A model generated the notes under the pieces. That model saw only the letters and a list, made by a program, of their open reading frames with translations. It was not told the origin of the DNA and did no database searches. Made by a program: the position numbers and the translations under genes. 64,000 bases of DNA from Xanthomonas albilineans (GTDB lineage Bacteria > Pseudomonadota > Gammaproteobacteria > Xanthomonadales > Xanthomonadaceae), in contig NZ_MDCB01000004.1 of assembly GCF_002939705.1 (NCBI RefSeq), positions 125,605 to 189,604 of the forward strand, in the 5' to 3' direction. The stretch's first letter is position 1, and each line of letters opens with the position of its first letter. Positions 1-11,326 of this stretch are shown here, in pieces.

Positions 1-449
1 CGTAACACCGTCGCGGCGGCGCCGCGCGCGGCAGCCAGCGCAAACAGTGTCGCTTCGGCCTCGCGCAAGCGGCGGGCGACATCGCGTTCGGTGGCATCCA
101 GCGAATCGCGCTTAACCTCCAGGCTGGTGGAGCCGAACGCAACCACGCGCGGCGCATGCACCGGCACGCGTTGATACCAATCCGCGAACGCATCCAGCGG
201 CCCGCAACTGAAGACGACATCCACTGGCAACGGCGGCATCGACAGCGTCCCCAGCTCGCCCAAGTGCCAATGCAGGCCGGGCCGTGAAGGCTGGATGGTC
301 CGCGAGTAGGCATGCACCTGCCAGCCGGCGGCGAGCAACCCATGCAACAGCGGTTCGCCGATTTGACCACTACCGCCGAACACCAGTGCGATACGCGGCA
401 ACGCGGGAGGATATTGCATGGGGACAGCGGAGGCTGGCGCATCGGTCAT
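1..449 (-). CDS. NAD(P)-binding epimerase/reductase-like protein, C-terminus beyond window
   Basis: Reading leftward from an ATG at 447-449, the frame stays open to the window edge, giving about 149 residues. The N-terminus is hydrophilic, followed by a beta strand and the glycine motif GGSGQIG near residues 25-31. This is the Rossmann nucleotide-binding signature of short-chain dehydrogenase/epimerase proteins. A later FGSTS stretch matches the strand carrying the catalytic Ser in extended SDRs. It is probably an NAD-dependent epimerase or reductase acting on a small metabolite; substrate cannot be judged without the C-terminal half. The gene is divergent from the Mrp antiporter operon, with about 180 bp between them. 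Confidence 0.7.
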   Translation of the reverse strand, partial: MTDAPASAVPMQYPPALPRIALVFGGSGQIGEPLLHGLLAAGWQVHAYSRTIQPSRPGLHWHLGELGTLSMPPLPVDVVFSCGPLDAFADWYQRVPVHAPRVVAFGSTSLEVKRDSLDATERDVARRLREAEATLFALAAARGAAATVL

Positions 450-631
450 CGCCACAGCATAACCAGCGCACGCCACCACGCCCAATTTCTTGCGGCACAA
501 CGCTCGCAGACGCATCGCGCGCTGCGAGTCGGAGCGCCAATGCGCGTGCATGCGAGCCACTCCAACCTCGGTCAGCGCCATAACCTGCCTGTTACACTCG
601 GTCCTCTGCACGCGAATCGCGCATTCCCTGC

Positions 632-3462
<2,831 letters not shown>

Positions 3463-3463
<1 letters not shown>

Positions 3464-3822
3464 TGGAGCTGGCCTTGGCGAGCGCGATCGGCGTGCTGAC
3501 GGCGGTGGGAGTGTATCTGCTGCTGCGCGCGCGCAGCTTCGATGTCATCCTGGGCATGACCGTACTGTCCTACGCCACCAACCTGCTGATCTTCGCTGGC
3601 GGTCGGCTGAAACAGGGCAGGCCGCCGGTGCTGCGCGACGGCATCGCGCCGACCCTGGCCGAACATGCCGATCCGCTGCCGCAGGCGCTGGTGTTGACCG
3701 CGATCGTGATCGCCTTCGCGATGACGGCGCTGAGCATCGTGCTGGCGCTGCGCAACCGTGGCGACAACCACAGCGATCATGTCGATGCGCGCGCGGATCA
3801 GGACGAGGAGAATGCGCCATGA
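3463..3822 (+). CDS. mrpC: Mrp antiporter subunit C
   Basis: A 119-residue NuoK-like membrane protein with three predicted transmembrane helices. It starts MELALASAIG, and the conserved segments ILGMTVLSYATNLLIFAGG and DPLPQALVLTAIVIAFAMTA mark MnhC/MrpC. The start ATG shares bases with the TGA of mrpA (TGATG) and the stop overlaps the ATG of mrpD, so translation is coupled on both sides. The C-terminal tail is charged and rich in Asp and Asn, probably cytoplasmic. It is expected to sit between the A and D subunits of the complex. Confidence 0.93.
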
Positions 3823-5387
3823 GCCATGTGCTGATCCTGCCGATTCTGATTCCATTGCTCGGTGCCGGGTTGTCGTTGTTCCTGGAGCGGCGTCGCGCCG
3901 GCCGCAGGTTGCAGCGCCTGCTGGCGTGGACCGCGCTGGCGGCGCTGGCCGCAGCGGTGACCACGCTGTGCGCGCAGGTCGGCGACGGTCAGGTCCACGC
4001 CTATCTGCTGGGCGACTGGCCGGCGCGGCTGGGCATCGTGCTGATGGCCGACCGCCTGTCGGCGTGGATGCTGGCGACCACCACCTTGCTCGCCGCCGCT
4101 TGCCTGCTGCACGCCTGCGCGGGTTGGGATCGACGTGCGCCGCATTTCCATGCGCTGTTCCAGTTCCAGTTGGTCGGCCTCAACGGCGCATTCCTGACAG
4201 GCGATATCTTCAATCTGTTCGTGTTCTTCGAGGTGATGTTGATCGCCTCCTACGGCCTGCTGCTCAGTGGCGGTCGCGGCCTGCGCCTGCGTGCTGGGTT
4301 CCATTACGTGGTGTTCAACGTCACGTCCTCCACCGTGTTCCTGATCGCGCTGGGGTTGCTGTACGCACTGCTCGGCTCGCTGAACATGGCCGAGTTATCG
4401 CAACGCGTGTCGCAGGCACCGGCGCAGAACGTGGCGTTGATCAAAGCCGCAATCGGCCTGTTGTTGGTGGTGTTCTGCGCCAAGGCCGCATTGCTACCGT
4501 TGTATCTGTGGTTGCCGGAAACCTATGCGCGGGCGCCGGCAGCCGTCGCGGCGCTGTGCGTGATCATGACCAAGGTTGGCCTGTATGCGATGTTGCGGGT
4601 CAGTACGCTGATGCTCGGCAGCCAGGCGCCGATGCTGCATGGTTACGGCGGCGACTGGCTGCTGTGGCTGGGCCTGGCCACGCTGCTGCTGGGTGCGCTC
4701 GGCGTGCTGGCGGCGGTGCGCCTGCGGGTGTTGATCGGCTACCTGGTGATCGTGTCGGCGGCGACGCTGTTTGTCGCCTTCGCGTTGCAGCGACCCGGCA
4801 TGCTCAGCGCGGGCCTGTACTACCTGGCGCACAGTAGCTTCGTGGCCGCGGCACTGTTCATGATCGCCGAGCTGATCCGGCGGCGTGGCGGCCATGCAGG
4901 CGACCGCAAGAGCCGCATCGCCACGCTGCCGGAGAAAACGCTGTCAGGGCTGCTATTCCTGATCGCGGCGATCTCGGTGGCCGGGCTGCCGCCACTGTCC
5001 GGTTTCCTGGCCAAGGTCGCACTGCTCGGCGCCACGCCAGCGGCGCTCACTGCCCCGGTATGGACCACGGTGTTGCTTAGCAGCCTGATGGTCATCACGG
5101 GCCTGAGCCGCAGCGGTGTGCGACTGTTCTGGCACGTGCCCAGCCACCAGAACACGGTCGATCACGGCACTGCGCAGTTGCCAGCGCTCATCCCCGTCCC
5201 GCGCATGGCGCTGGGGCGGCGGCTGGAAATCGCCGCCACCTTGCTGCTACTCGGCTACGGCATGACCATGACGTTGGCAGCCGAACCGCTGCTGCGCTAC
5301 ACCGACGCCATCGCCGCGCAGGTGTTGCGTCCATCCGCTTACGTCACCCAGTTGCGCGCCACGGCACCAGTTCTGCGGGAGCCCTGA
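3819..5387 (+). CDS. mrpD: Mrp antiporter subunit D
   Basis: The 522-residue second large membrane subunit, homologous to NuoM/NuoN and carrying its own proton path. Typical features are FNLFVFFEVMLIASYGLLL (the Glu of the conserved helix), KAALLPLYLWLPETYARAP (Lys and the discontinuous helix) and IAAISVAGLPPLSGFLAK. There are about 14 hydrophobic segments. ATGA overlap with mrpC and one base separate it from its neighbours. Length and motifs are normal, so it should be functional. Confidence 0.94.
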   Translation: MSHVLILPILIPLLGAGLSLFLERRRAGRRLQRLLAWTALAALAAAVTTLCAQVGDGQVHAYLLGDWPARLGIVLMADRLSAWMLATTTLLAAACLLHACAGWDRRAPHFHALFQFQLVGLNGAFLTGDIFNLFVFFEVMLIASYGLLLSGGRGLRLRAGFHYVVFNVTSSTVFLIALGLLYALLGSLNMAELSQRVSQAPAQNVALIKAAIGLLLVVFCAKAALLPLYLWLPETYARAPAAVAALCVIMTKVGLYAMLRVSTLMLGSQAPMLHGYGGDWLLWLGLATLLLGALGVLAAVRLRVLIGYLVIVSAATLFVAFALQRPGMLSAGLYYLAHSSFVAAALFMIAELIRRRGGHAGDRKSRIATLPEKTLSGLLFLIAAISVAGLPPLSGFLAKVALLGATPAALTAPVWTTVLLSSLMVITGLSRSGVRLFWHVPSHQNTVDHGTAQLPALIPVPRMALGRRLEIAATLLLLGYGMTMTLAAEPLLRYTDAIAAQVLRPSAYVTQLRATAPVLREP

Positions 5388-5388
5388 G

Positions 5389-5892
5389 ATGGTCCGTTCC
5401 TCCTGGTCGCGCAGGCTGTTCCCGTCCTGGCCGCTGAGTCTCACCGTCACCACGTTTTGGCTACTGATGAGCGACAGCGTCAGCCCCAGTCAACTCTTGC
5501 TCGGCGGCGGACTCGGCGTGGCGGTGCCGCTGTTCGCCGCGCGCCTGGACCGCGAGTTCGCTCGCATCGGCACGCTGCGTCCGGTGCCGAGGATGCTGTG
5601 CGTGGCGGCCTGGGACATCGTGCGTTCCAATGTGATGGTCGCGCTGCAAGTGCTAGGACCGCAGACACTGATCCACCCCGGCTTCGTCTGGGTGCCACTG
5701 GATATCGCCAACATCCACGGCATCGCCGCACTGACCAGCATGATTACCCTGACCCCAGGCACGGTTTCGGCGGCGTTGTCGGACGACCGCAAATACCTGC
5801 TGGTGCATGTGCTGCACCTGGACGATGCCGAGCGTCTGATCCGACAAATCAAGACGCGCTACGAGGCGCCATTGATGGAGATCTTCCCATGA
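5389..5892 (+). CDS. mrpE: Mrp antiporter subunit E
   Basis: A small membrane subunit of 167 residues with two to three N-terminal hydrophobic helices followed by a soluble C-terminal part. The segment LTSMITLTPGTVSAALSDDR is the conserved MnhE motif, followed by a ferredoxin-like tail ending LMEIFP. The start codon lies one base after the mrpD stop. MrpE is needed for full assembly or activity in systems studied. Its stop overlaps the start of mrpF (ATGA). Confidence 0.93.
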   Translation: MVRSSWSRRLFPSWPLSLTVTTFWLLMSDSVSPSQLLLGGGLGVAVPLFAARLDREFARIGTLRPVPRMLCVAAWDIVRSNVMVALQVLGPQTLIHPGFVWVPLDIANIHGIAALTSMITLTPGTVSAALSDDRKYLLVHVLHLDDAERLIRQIKTRYEAPLMEIFP

Positions 5893-6173
5893 CCCACGAC
5901 ATGTTCATCGACACCACCATCGTCGTGTGCATGCACATGGTGGCCCTGGCGATGCTGCTGGCGCTGTGGCGGCTGCTGCGCGGCCCGACCCTGCCCGACC
6001 GTATCCTGGCACTGGATATGCTATCGATCACCGCGATCGCCGAAGTGATGCTATTGGGCATGTACCTGGATTCGCCGGTGTATTTCGAAGCGGCGTTGAT
6101 TATTGCCATGCTCGGCTTCGGCAGTACCGTGGTGTTGAGCAAATACGTACTGCGTCGGGACATCGTCGAATGA
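5889..6173 (+). CDS. mrpF: Mrp antiporter subunit F
   Basis: A 94-residue three-helix membrane subunit. The family signature LLRGPTLPDRILALDM is present, with the conserved Pro-Asp-Arg loop, then a helix EAALIIAMLGFGSTVVLSKY. The ATG at 5889 was chosen because it makes the ATGA overlap with mrpE seen throughout this operon; the frame is open further upstream but that part is mrpE sequence read out of phase. It likely contributes, with G, to the small-subunit module of the complex. Confidence 0.92.
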   Translation: MTHDMFIDTTIVVCMHMVALAMLLALWRLLRGPTLPDRILALDMLSITAIAEVMLLGMYLDSPVYFEAALIIAMLGFGSTVVLSKYVLRRDIVE

Positions 6174-6553
6174 ACGCCTTGCTGCACATCGCGCTGGCGT
6201 TACTGCTGATCGTCGGCTGCTTTTTCATCCTGATCGGTGCGCTGGGGCTGGTGAGACTGTCGGACTTCTTCAAGCGCCTACACGCGCCGACCACGGCCAG
6301 CACACTGGGCGTGGGCTGCATCCTGCTTGCCTCGGTGGGCTATCACCTGTTCCTGGGGCAAGACCCGCAGCCACGCGAGTTGTTGATCACCGCGTTCTTG
6401 TTCATCACCGCACCGATCAGCGCGCACATGATGGCCAAGGCTGCGCTGTCGCTGATGCTGGCAGAACGCCCACCGACGCCCGGCAGTGGCGACGCCGATC
6501 AAAAACGGCTGCCGATGTCGACCCGAACGAAACAACAGCCACCGTTGCCCTAG
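6170..6553 (+). CDS. mrpG: Mrp antiporter subunit G
   Basis: The last gene of the antiporter operon, 127 residues. Three hydrophobic helices carry the MnhG/YufB signature: FFILIGALGLVRLSDFFKRL, HAPTTASTLGVGCILLA and TAPISAHMMAKAAL. The start ATG overlaps the TGA of mrpF. The C-terminal 30 residues are polar and low in complexity, longer than in many homologues and probably dispensable. No obvious terminator hairpin follows within the next 100 bases. Confidence 0.93.
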   Translation: MNALLHIALALLLIVGCFFILIGALGLVRLSDFFKRLHAPTTASTLGVGCILLASVGYHLFLGQDPQPRELLITAFLFITAPISAHMMAKAALSLMLAERPPTPGSGDADQKRLPMSTRTKQQPPLP

Positions 6554-6892
6554 CCTGCTGCTGACGATTGCACCCGACCCGATGCCGCCTTGACGCCGAT
6601 CCGCACCGCGGCTTGAACAAGCCGGCGCGTTACCAGCAACCCCAGGCACCGGGCGATATCCGCCACCGGCTTTGCACCAGCGTACCGCAACACGATGGCA
6701 GGCAATCGATCATGCGCGAAGTGCAGACATCGGCACGGATGAAGCAATTGTCGCCATGCGTTCGTCCGAATCGGTGTAAAACGGGGCCCGAATGCCGCGT
6801 CGCCACTGGCATGGCTTTGTCGTAGGCACGACTGCGACACAACGTCATTGCGCCATCCAGCCAGGTCACCCCCATCACCACAGGAGCTGCAC
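6554..6892 (+). other. Intergenic region without a convincing gene
   Basis: About 340 bases between the Mrp operon and the peroxidase gene. Open frames exist on both strands, but none shows a recognisable motif or ribosome site. The last 15 bases hold a good site (CAGGAG) for the following gene. The promoter of the peroxidase-b561 pair presumably lies here; no clear -35/-10 pair was found. Confidence 0.5.
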
Positions 6893-7984
6893 ATGCCCCA
6901 CCCCGATCCGACGCCGCCGCAACGCCCCTGGCTGGCGCTGGCTGGCATCGCCACGATCGCCGTTGCACTCGCCGCCGCCTTCGCCTGGAGCGCAGGCTGG
7001 CTCGGCGGACCGCAACGGCTAACCGCCCAGCACATGACCGATGCCCTCGAAGCCGGTGGTCCACCGCATCCCGGCTTCCGCCGCGCACACAACAAGGGGG
7101 TCTGCGTCAGCGGCCACTTCGAGAGCAATGGCCAAGGTCAGGCCTTGTCCGAAGCGAGGGTGTTCGCCCAAGCCTCGGTACCGGTACTGGGCCGCCTGTC
7201 GATTGGCGGCAGCGACCCGCACGGGGCCGATGGCCAAGCGCGAGTGCGCAGCATGGCCCTGCAGTTGCGCAGCGACGACGGCCAGGAATGGCGCATGGCG
7301 ATGAACAACTTTCCGTTCTTCGTGGTCGCCACGCCGGAAGGCTTCATGGCACAGATCCAGGCGTCACAGCCCGACCCGGCAACCGGCAAACCGGATCCCG
7401 CGAAGATGGCCGCGTTCCTGCAACGCTATCCGGAAGCGCACATGTTCCAAGCATGGGCCATGAGCGCACCATGGTCGAACAGTTGGGCCAATACCGAGTA
7501 CAACAGCGTCAACGCCTTCCGCTTCACCGCGGCCGATGGCAGCAGCCGCTACGTGCGCTGGTCGATGCGCCCGCATACTCCGTTCGTGCCCTTGTCGGCG
7601 GCGCAGCGCGCGCTGGTCGATGCGAATTTTCTCGGCGAGGATCTGCAGACGCGGCTGGCGCACGGCCCGCTGCGCTGGGACTTGGTGATAACCGTGGCCG
7701 CACCCGGCGATCCAATCGAAGATCCGTCGCGCTCCTGGCCACCGACGCGGCAGAATGTGGTTGCCGGCACGCTGGTGCTCGACCATGCCGAACCGCAAGC
7801 CACCGGCCCATGCCGCGATCTCAACTACGACCCACTGATCCTGCCGCACGGCATCGCTGGCTCCGGCGACCCGATTCTGGCTGCGCGATCGGCGGTCTAC
7901 GCACAGTCGTTCAACCGCCGCGAGCGCGAGATCGCTCGCGGCCAGGCACCGGATGCCATCGGCCAAAAAGGAACTGCACAATGA
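6893..7984 (+). CDS. Catalase-related peroxidase, membrane-anchored
   Basis: A 363-residue heme peroxidase of the minimal-catalase (SrpA-like) family. A single N-terminal helix (about residues 13-33) should anchor or export it, placing the heme domain in the periplasm. The distal-side motif FRRAHNKGVCVSGHF (His66) matches the conserved catalytic His region. Near the C-terminus RSAVYAQSF fits the RxxxY pattern of the proximal heme tyrosine. ATG 6893 follows CAGGAGCTGCAC; the longer in-frame start at 6848 lacks such a site. Its stop overlaps the start of a cytochrome b561, so the two are probably one functional unit that removes peroxides, possibly with electrons from the quinone pool. Confidence 0.88.
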   Translation: MPHPDPTPPQRPWLALAGIATIAVALAAAFAWSAGWLGGPQRLTAQHMTDALEAGGPPHPGFRRAHNKGVCVSGHFESNGQGQALSEARVFAQASVPVLGRLSIGGSDPHGADGQARVRSMALQLRSDDGQEWRMAMNNFPFFVVATPEGFMAQIQASQPDPATGKPDPAKMAAFLQRYPEAHMFQAWAMSAPWSNSWANTEYNSVNAFRFTAADGSSRYVRWSMRPHTPFVPLSAAQRALVDANFLGEDLQTRLAHGPLRWDLVITVAAPGDPIEDPSRSWPPTRQNVVAGTLVLDHAEPQATGPCRDLNYDPLILPHGIAGSGDPILAARSAVYAQSFNRREREIARGQAPDAIGQKGTAQ

Positions 7985-8556
7985 ACCCTAGCAACCGATC
8001 CGAACACTTCAACCTTACCGCGCGCGTGCTGCACTGGCTGATGGCGGCGATGATTCTGACCATGCTGTTCGTCGGCGTCGGCATGGTTGCCTCGGTGTCG
8101 CAGCGACCCTGGCTGCTCGACCTGCACCGCCCGCTGGGCATCGCCATCGGGCTGCTGGCGCTGGTACGCCTGGGCAACCGTCTGCGGCACCGCCCACCGC
8201 CGCTACCAGCCGACCTGCCGCGCTGGCAAAAGATCGCCGCACATGCCTCGCACGGCTTGCTGTATGCGCTGATGCTGGCGATGCCGCTGTTGGGCTGGGC
8301 GATGCTCTCGGCTGGCGGCTATCCGATCGTGCTATGGGCGGGCGTACACCTGCCAGCGATCGTCTCGCACAACCCGGCGCTGTACGCGGGGCTGCGTTGC
8401 GCGCATGGCTGGCTGGGTTATCTACTGTTCGCCACGGTGTTGGGCCATCTGTGCGCGGCGCTGTTCCATGCCTGGATACGCCGGGACGACGTGTTCGCAA
8501 GCATGGCACGCGGCGCAGCAGTGGCTAGGCCAACGGCAACACCCGAGCGGACATAG
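7981..8556 (+). CDS. Cytochrome b561
   Basis: A 191-residue four-helix membrane protein of the bacterial b561 family. Histidines placed for two b hemes are visible in LTARVLHWLMAAM, LDLHRPLGIAIG, AHASHGLLYALML and the last helix TVLGHLCAALFHAWI. It normally passes electrons between quinol and a periplasmic partner. The ATGA overlap with the upstream catalase-related peroxidase argues that the partner is that enzyme. It ends 21 bases from the end of the convergent diguanylate cyclase gene. Confidence 0.9.
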   Translation: MNPSNRSEHFNLTARVLHWLMAAMILTMLFVGVGMVASVSQRPWLLDLHRPLGIAIGLLALVRLGNRLRHRPPPLPADLPRWQKIAAHASHGLLYALMLAMPLLGWAMLSAGGYPIVLWAGVHLPAIVSHNPALYAGLRCAHGWLGYLLFATVLGHLCAALFHAWIRRDDVFASMARGAAVARPTATPERT

Positions 8557-8577
8557 TCGCACAACGCACGGTAACGC

Positions 8578-10365
8578 CTACGATGACGCAAGCTGGCGAT
8601 TGTCGTTCACGTTCCGCTCGGTCACAGCCGATGCGACTCGATTGCGACCGCTACGCTTGCCACAGTAAAGCGCTGCGTCGGCGCAGCACAGCAGTTCCTC
8701 GCCGGTACTGCCATGCTCCGGATAAGCCGCCACGCCGATCGACACCGTGATCGAGGGCAGCATTTGCCCATGATGCTGTACCTGCATCTGCTCGACCGCC
8801 GCGCGAATCTGTTCGGCGCGTCGTTGCGCAACGTCTGCGGCGGCCCCCGGGAGAATCACCGTGAACTCCTCGCCACCGTAACGGCAGGCGATATCTTCCG
8901 GTCGCACCAGCCCCCCCAGCAACTGGCCGAAGGAAGCCAACAACGCGTCGCCGCCAGCATGACCAAAGCGGTCGTTGAGCGCCTTGAAATGGTCCAAATC
9001 CAACATCATCAGTGCCAACGGCAGATCCCGACGCGCACAGCGCGATAGTTCGCGCAGCAGCGACTCCTCCAGATAGCGCCGGTTATACAGCCCGGTCAGC
9101 GGATCACGAATCGACTGCGTGCGCAGGCGATGGCGCAAATGCAGATTATGCAGCGCCATCGCCAGTTGCTCGGCCACCACCTCGACCAGGTTCAGCCGCT
9201 CCAGCACGGCAAGGTTGGGGCTGGACAGATGGATCATCCCCAGCCGTTCGCCCTGTACGATCATCGGCACACAAGCGCCGTAAAGCGCTTGCGCGGGGTC
9301 GCAGATGACATCGGAGGTTTGTGCACACAGCGACGTTGCGCCGGGCTGCATCACCTGGGTAGCGCGTCGGCATAGACTCTCGCAACGTTCCAGCGACAGC
9401 GATGGCGCACATGCCGCGTCCATGCCCCAATGGGCGACACACACCACCTGCTCGCCAGCAGCATCGGTGCAGTACACGCTGCACCCAGCCGCACCGAGCA
9501 GGCGCTCGAGCGCCTGCCGTGCGACCTCGACCGCTTCATCTTGCTGCACGCAACTCTGTAGCCCGCGACTGCAGCGGTTGAGCGTGCGCAGATCCTGTTC
9601 GGTGCGCTGCATTTGCTGCACAGTGCCCACGAGCAGCGCGTTGGCATGATGACCCAGACGCTCGGCCTGAGTCCGACGACCGATTTCGCGGCGCAGCAGC
9701 ATATACAAGCAGAGCGTGAGCACGCACACGCCGGGGATGCCACCAAAGGCCAAGAGACGTAGCATGCCGGCGCTATCAGCAGTGGCAAGCATGCGTGTCG
9801 CGAGCAGGTCGCGCTCGCTGTGCAGCATTGCATCCGTATTGCGGCGCGTGGCCTGCGACAGCGTGCCGGCCTGGCGAACGCGCGCCATCTCCGGCCGCAT
9901 CGTCGCGTCATTGACCTGAAGGCGCGCGATCGCATGCTCACTGATTTGCATGCGTTCGCGGATCTGGGCCTGAACCAAACGCAGTCGCGACAATTGCGCG
10001 GGATTGTCCTGCAGCCGGGTGGAGAGTTGTTGCAGACGCGACGGCAGGGACTGCTCGCAACGGTGGAAATCGACCAGATCCTCGTTGTCATCCAGCAGCA
10101 GGAAACCGCGCAACGCGGCGTCGCAATCGCTGAGGTTGAATTGCAGGACATTGATCCCGGCAACGACCTGGTTGCTGCGCTCCACCGAAGCGGCATCGGC
10201 GAGAAAGCGCTGACTCCCCAACAACAGCGCGGCACTGATCCCGATCAACAACAGCAACGCCAGCGGCACGCCATAGCGATTGATCGTCGCGCAGGACATG
10301 ACGTCGACGCGCGGAGAGAGAGAAGGCCCGTCGTCCTCCGGACCAAGACCAAAATGCGGGATCAT
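8578..10365 (-). CDS. Membrane diguanylate cyclase with CHASE3-like sensor, GAF and GGDEF domains
   Basis: A 595-residue signalling protein. An N-terminal helix (GVPLALLLLIGISAALLLG) and a second helix (LAFGGIPGVCVLTLCLYMLL) bracket a ~150-residue all-helical periplasmic domain resembling CHASE3. A GAF domain with several Cys follows, then a C-terminal GGDEF domain. The active-site loop is intact (RYGGEEF), and RPED exactly five residues before it is a feedback-inhibition I-site. It should make cyclic-di-GMP in response to an envelope signal. The ATG at 10365 was chosen; another at 10299 is possible. The frame is open further upstream, but that segment is the remains of a response-regulator gene. 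Confidence 0.85.
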   Translation of the reverse strand: MIPHFGLGPEDDGPSLSPRVDVMSCATINRYGVPLALLLLIGISAALLLGSQRFLADAASVERSNQVVAGINVLQFNLSDCDAALRGFLLLDDNEDLVDFHRCEQSLPSRLQQLSTRLQDNPAQLSRLRLVQAQIRERMQISEHAIARLQVNDATMRPEMARVRQAGTLSQATRRNTDAMLHSERDLLATRMLATADSAGMLRLLAFGGIPGVCVLTLCLYMLLRREIGRRTQAERLGHHANALLVGTVQQMQRTEQDLRTLNRCSRGLQSCVQQDEAVEVARQALERLLGAAGCSVYCTDAAGEQVVCVAHWGMDAACAPSLSLERCESLCRRATQVMQPGATSLCAQTSDVICDPAQALYGACVPMIVQGERLGMIHLSSPNLAVLERLNLVEVVAEQLAMALHNLHLRHRLRTQSIRDPLTGLYNRRYLEESLLRELSRCARRDLPLALMMLDLDHFKALNDRFGHAGGDALLASFGQLLGGLVRPEDIACRYGGEEFTVILPGAAADVAQRRAEQIRAAVEQMQVQHHGQMLPSITVSIGVAAYPEHGSTGEELLCCADAALYCGKRSGRNRVASAVTERNVNDNRQLASS

Positions 10366-10408
10366 GCGCAAACCGCCAGATGAGTTCCAAGAGCAAACCC
10401 AGATCGAA

Positions 10409-10976
10409 TCATATCGCCTCCTTGTGAAGCGCCAGCCGCGCCGCTTCGATACAGTTGCCGACGCCAATTGCCGATCGCCTCGAACAAACAATTGCCCCCG
10501 GTGGCACACAAGAAACCGGGCGTGGCTGTCATGTCGCGGGCCATGGCACCTTCGCCGGCAAGGCGCAGAACCCGACGCTCGCGGTGGTTGTATGAATCTG
10601 CCTCGCTCGGACCAAGCGTCCAGTGCCAATTTTGGATCGCGCGCGCGGCCCCGCGATACACCTGACGGATCGCACCGACCCACCACTCGCGCCACAGCAA
10701 GCCCGGCAAGCCCGGACTGACAAAGGGAGTGACCATGGCCACACGCACCAGCAACTGCTGACGCTGAATGCGCAGAGCCATTTCCAGTCCGCTGAACTCG
10801 GACGTTTCGATGTCAATGACCGGCAGATCAGGCGACCGCGCATGCAGCACACGACACGCGACCTCGCCGTCGGCCACTCTGGCGGCGACGTCGATATCCG
10901 CCTCCAGGTCCAGTCGTAGGGTTCCCAATGCGCCACGCACCATTGCCTGGTCCTCCGCTAACACCGAATCGAACAG
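10409..10976 (-). pseudogene. Decayed LuxR/NarL-type response regulator
   Basis: Three reading frames together spell one DesR-like regulator. The first gives VLAEDQAMVRGALG, DLPVIDIETSEFSGLEMALR and RVAMVTPFVSPG (receiver). The region up to AIRQVYRG appears shortened by roughly twenty residues. A shift then gives DPKLALDAWSE, a shift back gives HRERRVLRLAGEGAM and LFEAIGN (helix-turn-helix), and a third frame gives NCIEAARLALHKEAI followed by a stop at 10409-10411. The usual ATG start has also gone: the first recognisable residues follow CTG/TTC/GAT. At least three frameshifts plus a deletion make this a dead gene. Its stop lies 44 bases before the cyclase start, so it was probably the first gene of that operon. 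Confidence 0.8.
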
Positions 10977-11326
10977 GGACCGCCGGTCCCTGTGTGGGCA
11001 TTGTAGGGCCGTAACGACTTCAGCGCTCAGCCAAGCGCAGCATTCCGATCAACGGCCACCAACGGCCACGCTGCTGTGGACCGGAGCTGAAATGCGCCCT
11101 GGGCATTGGCCTTGTCGGCGCCCCGTCTCCCGGCGCTGCGCGCCGCACGGCTGCCGATCACCACCTCCCTGGGCGCGCTCCAGCGACCCGGCGCGGGGTC
11201 CAAGATCGTGCTCACGGCCTGGCCCAATAGGCGATGCGTCATCTTTTGGTCATGAAAACACGGTAGAGCAGCCCCCCTCCCAGGGAGTAGCCTGCGCAGC
11301 CATTTGTTTCAATTTCCGTTACCGCC
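10977..11326 (-). other. Gene-free region between response-regulator remnant and lipoprotein gene
   Basis: About 350 bases. No frame on either strand shows a recognisable protein. A histidine kinase would normally precede a DesR-like regulator, and this stretch may hold its eroded end, but no kinase motif can be read. A short inverted repeat, GGGACCGgcCGGTCCC-like, lies at about 10977-10992 next to the pseudogene. The promoter for the rightward lipoprotein gene should also lie here. Confidence 0.4.

Noticed and set aside
10410-10695. N-terminal extension of the diguanylate cyclase to 705 residues
   Set aside because: The added part contains pieces of the dead response regulator read in one of its frames, so it is not part of the cyclase.
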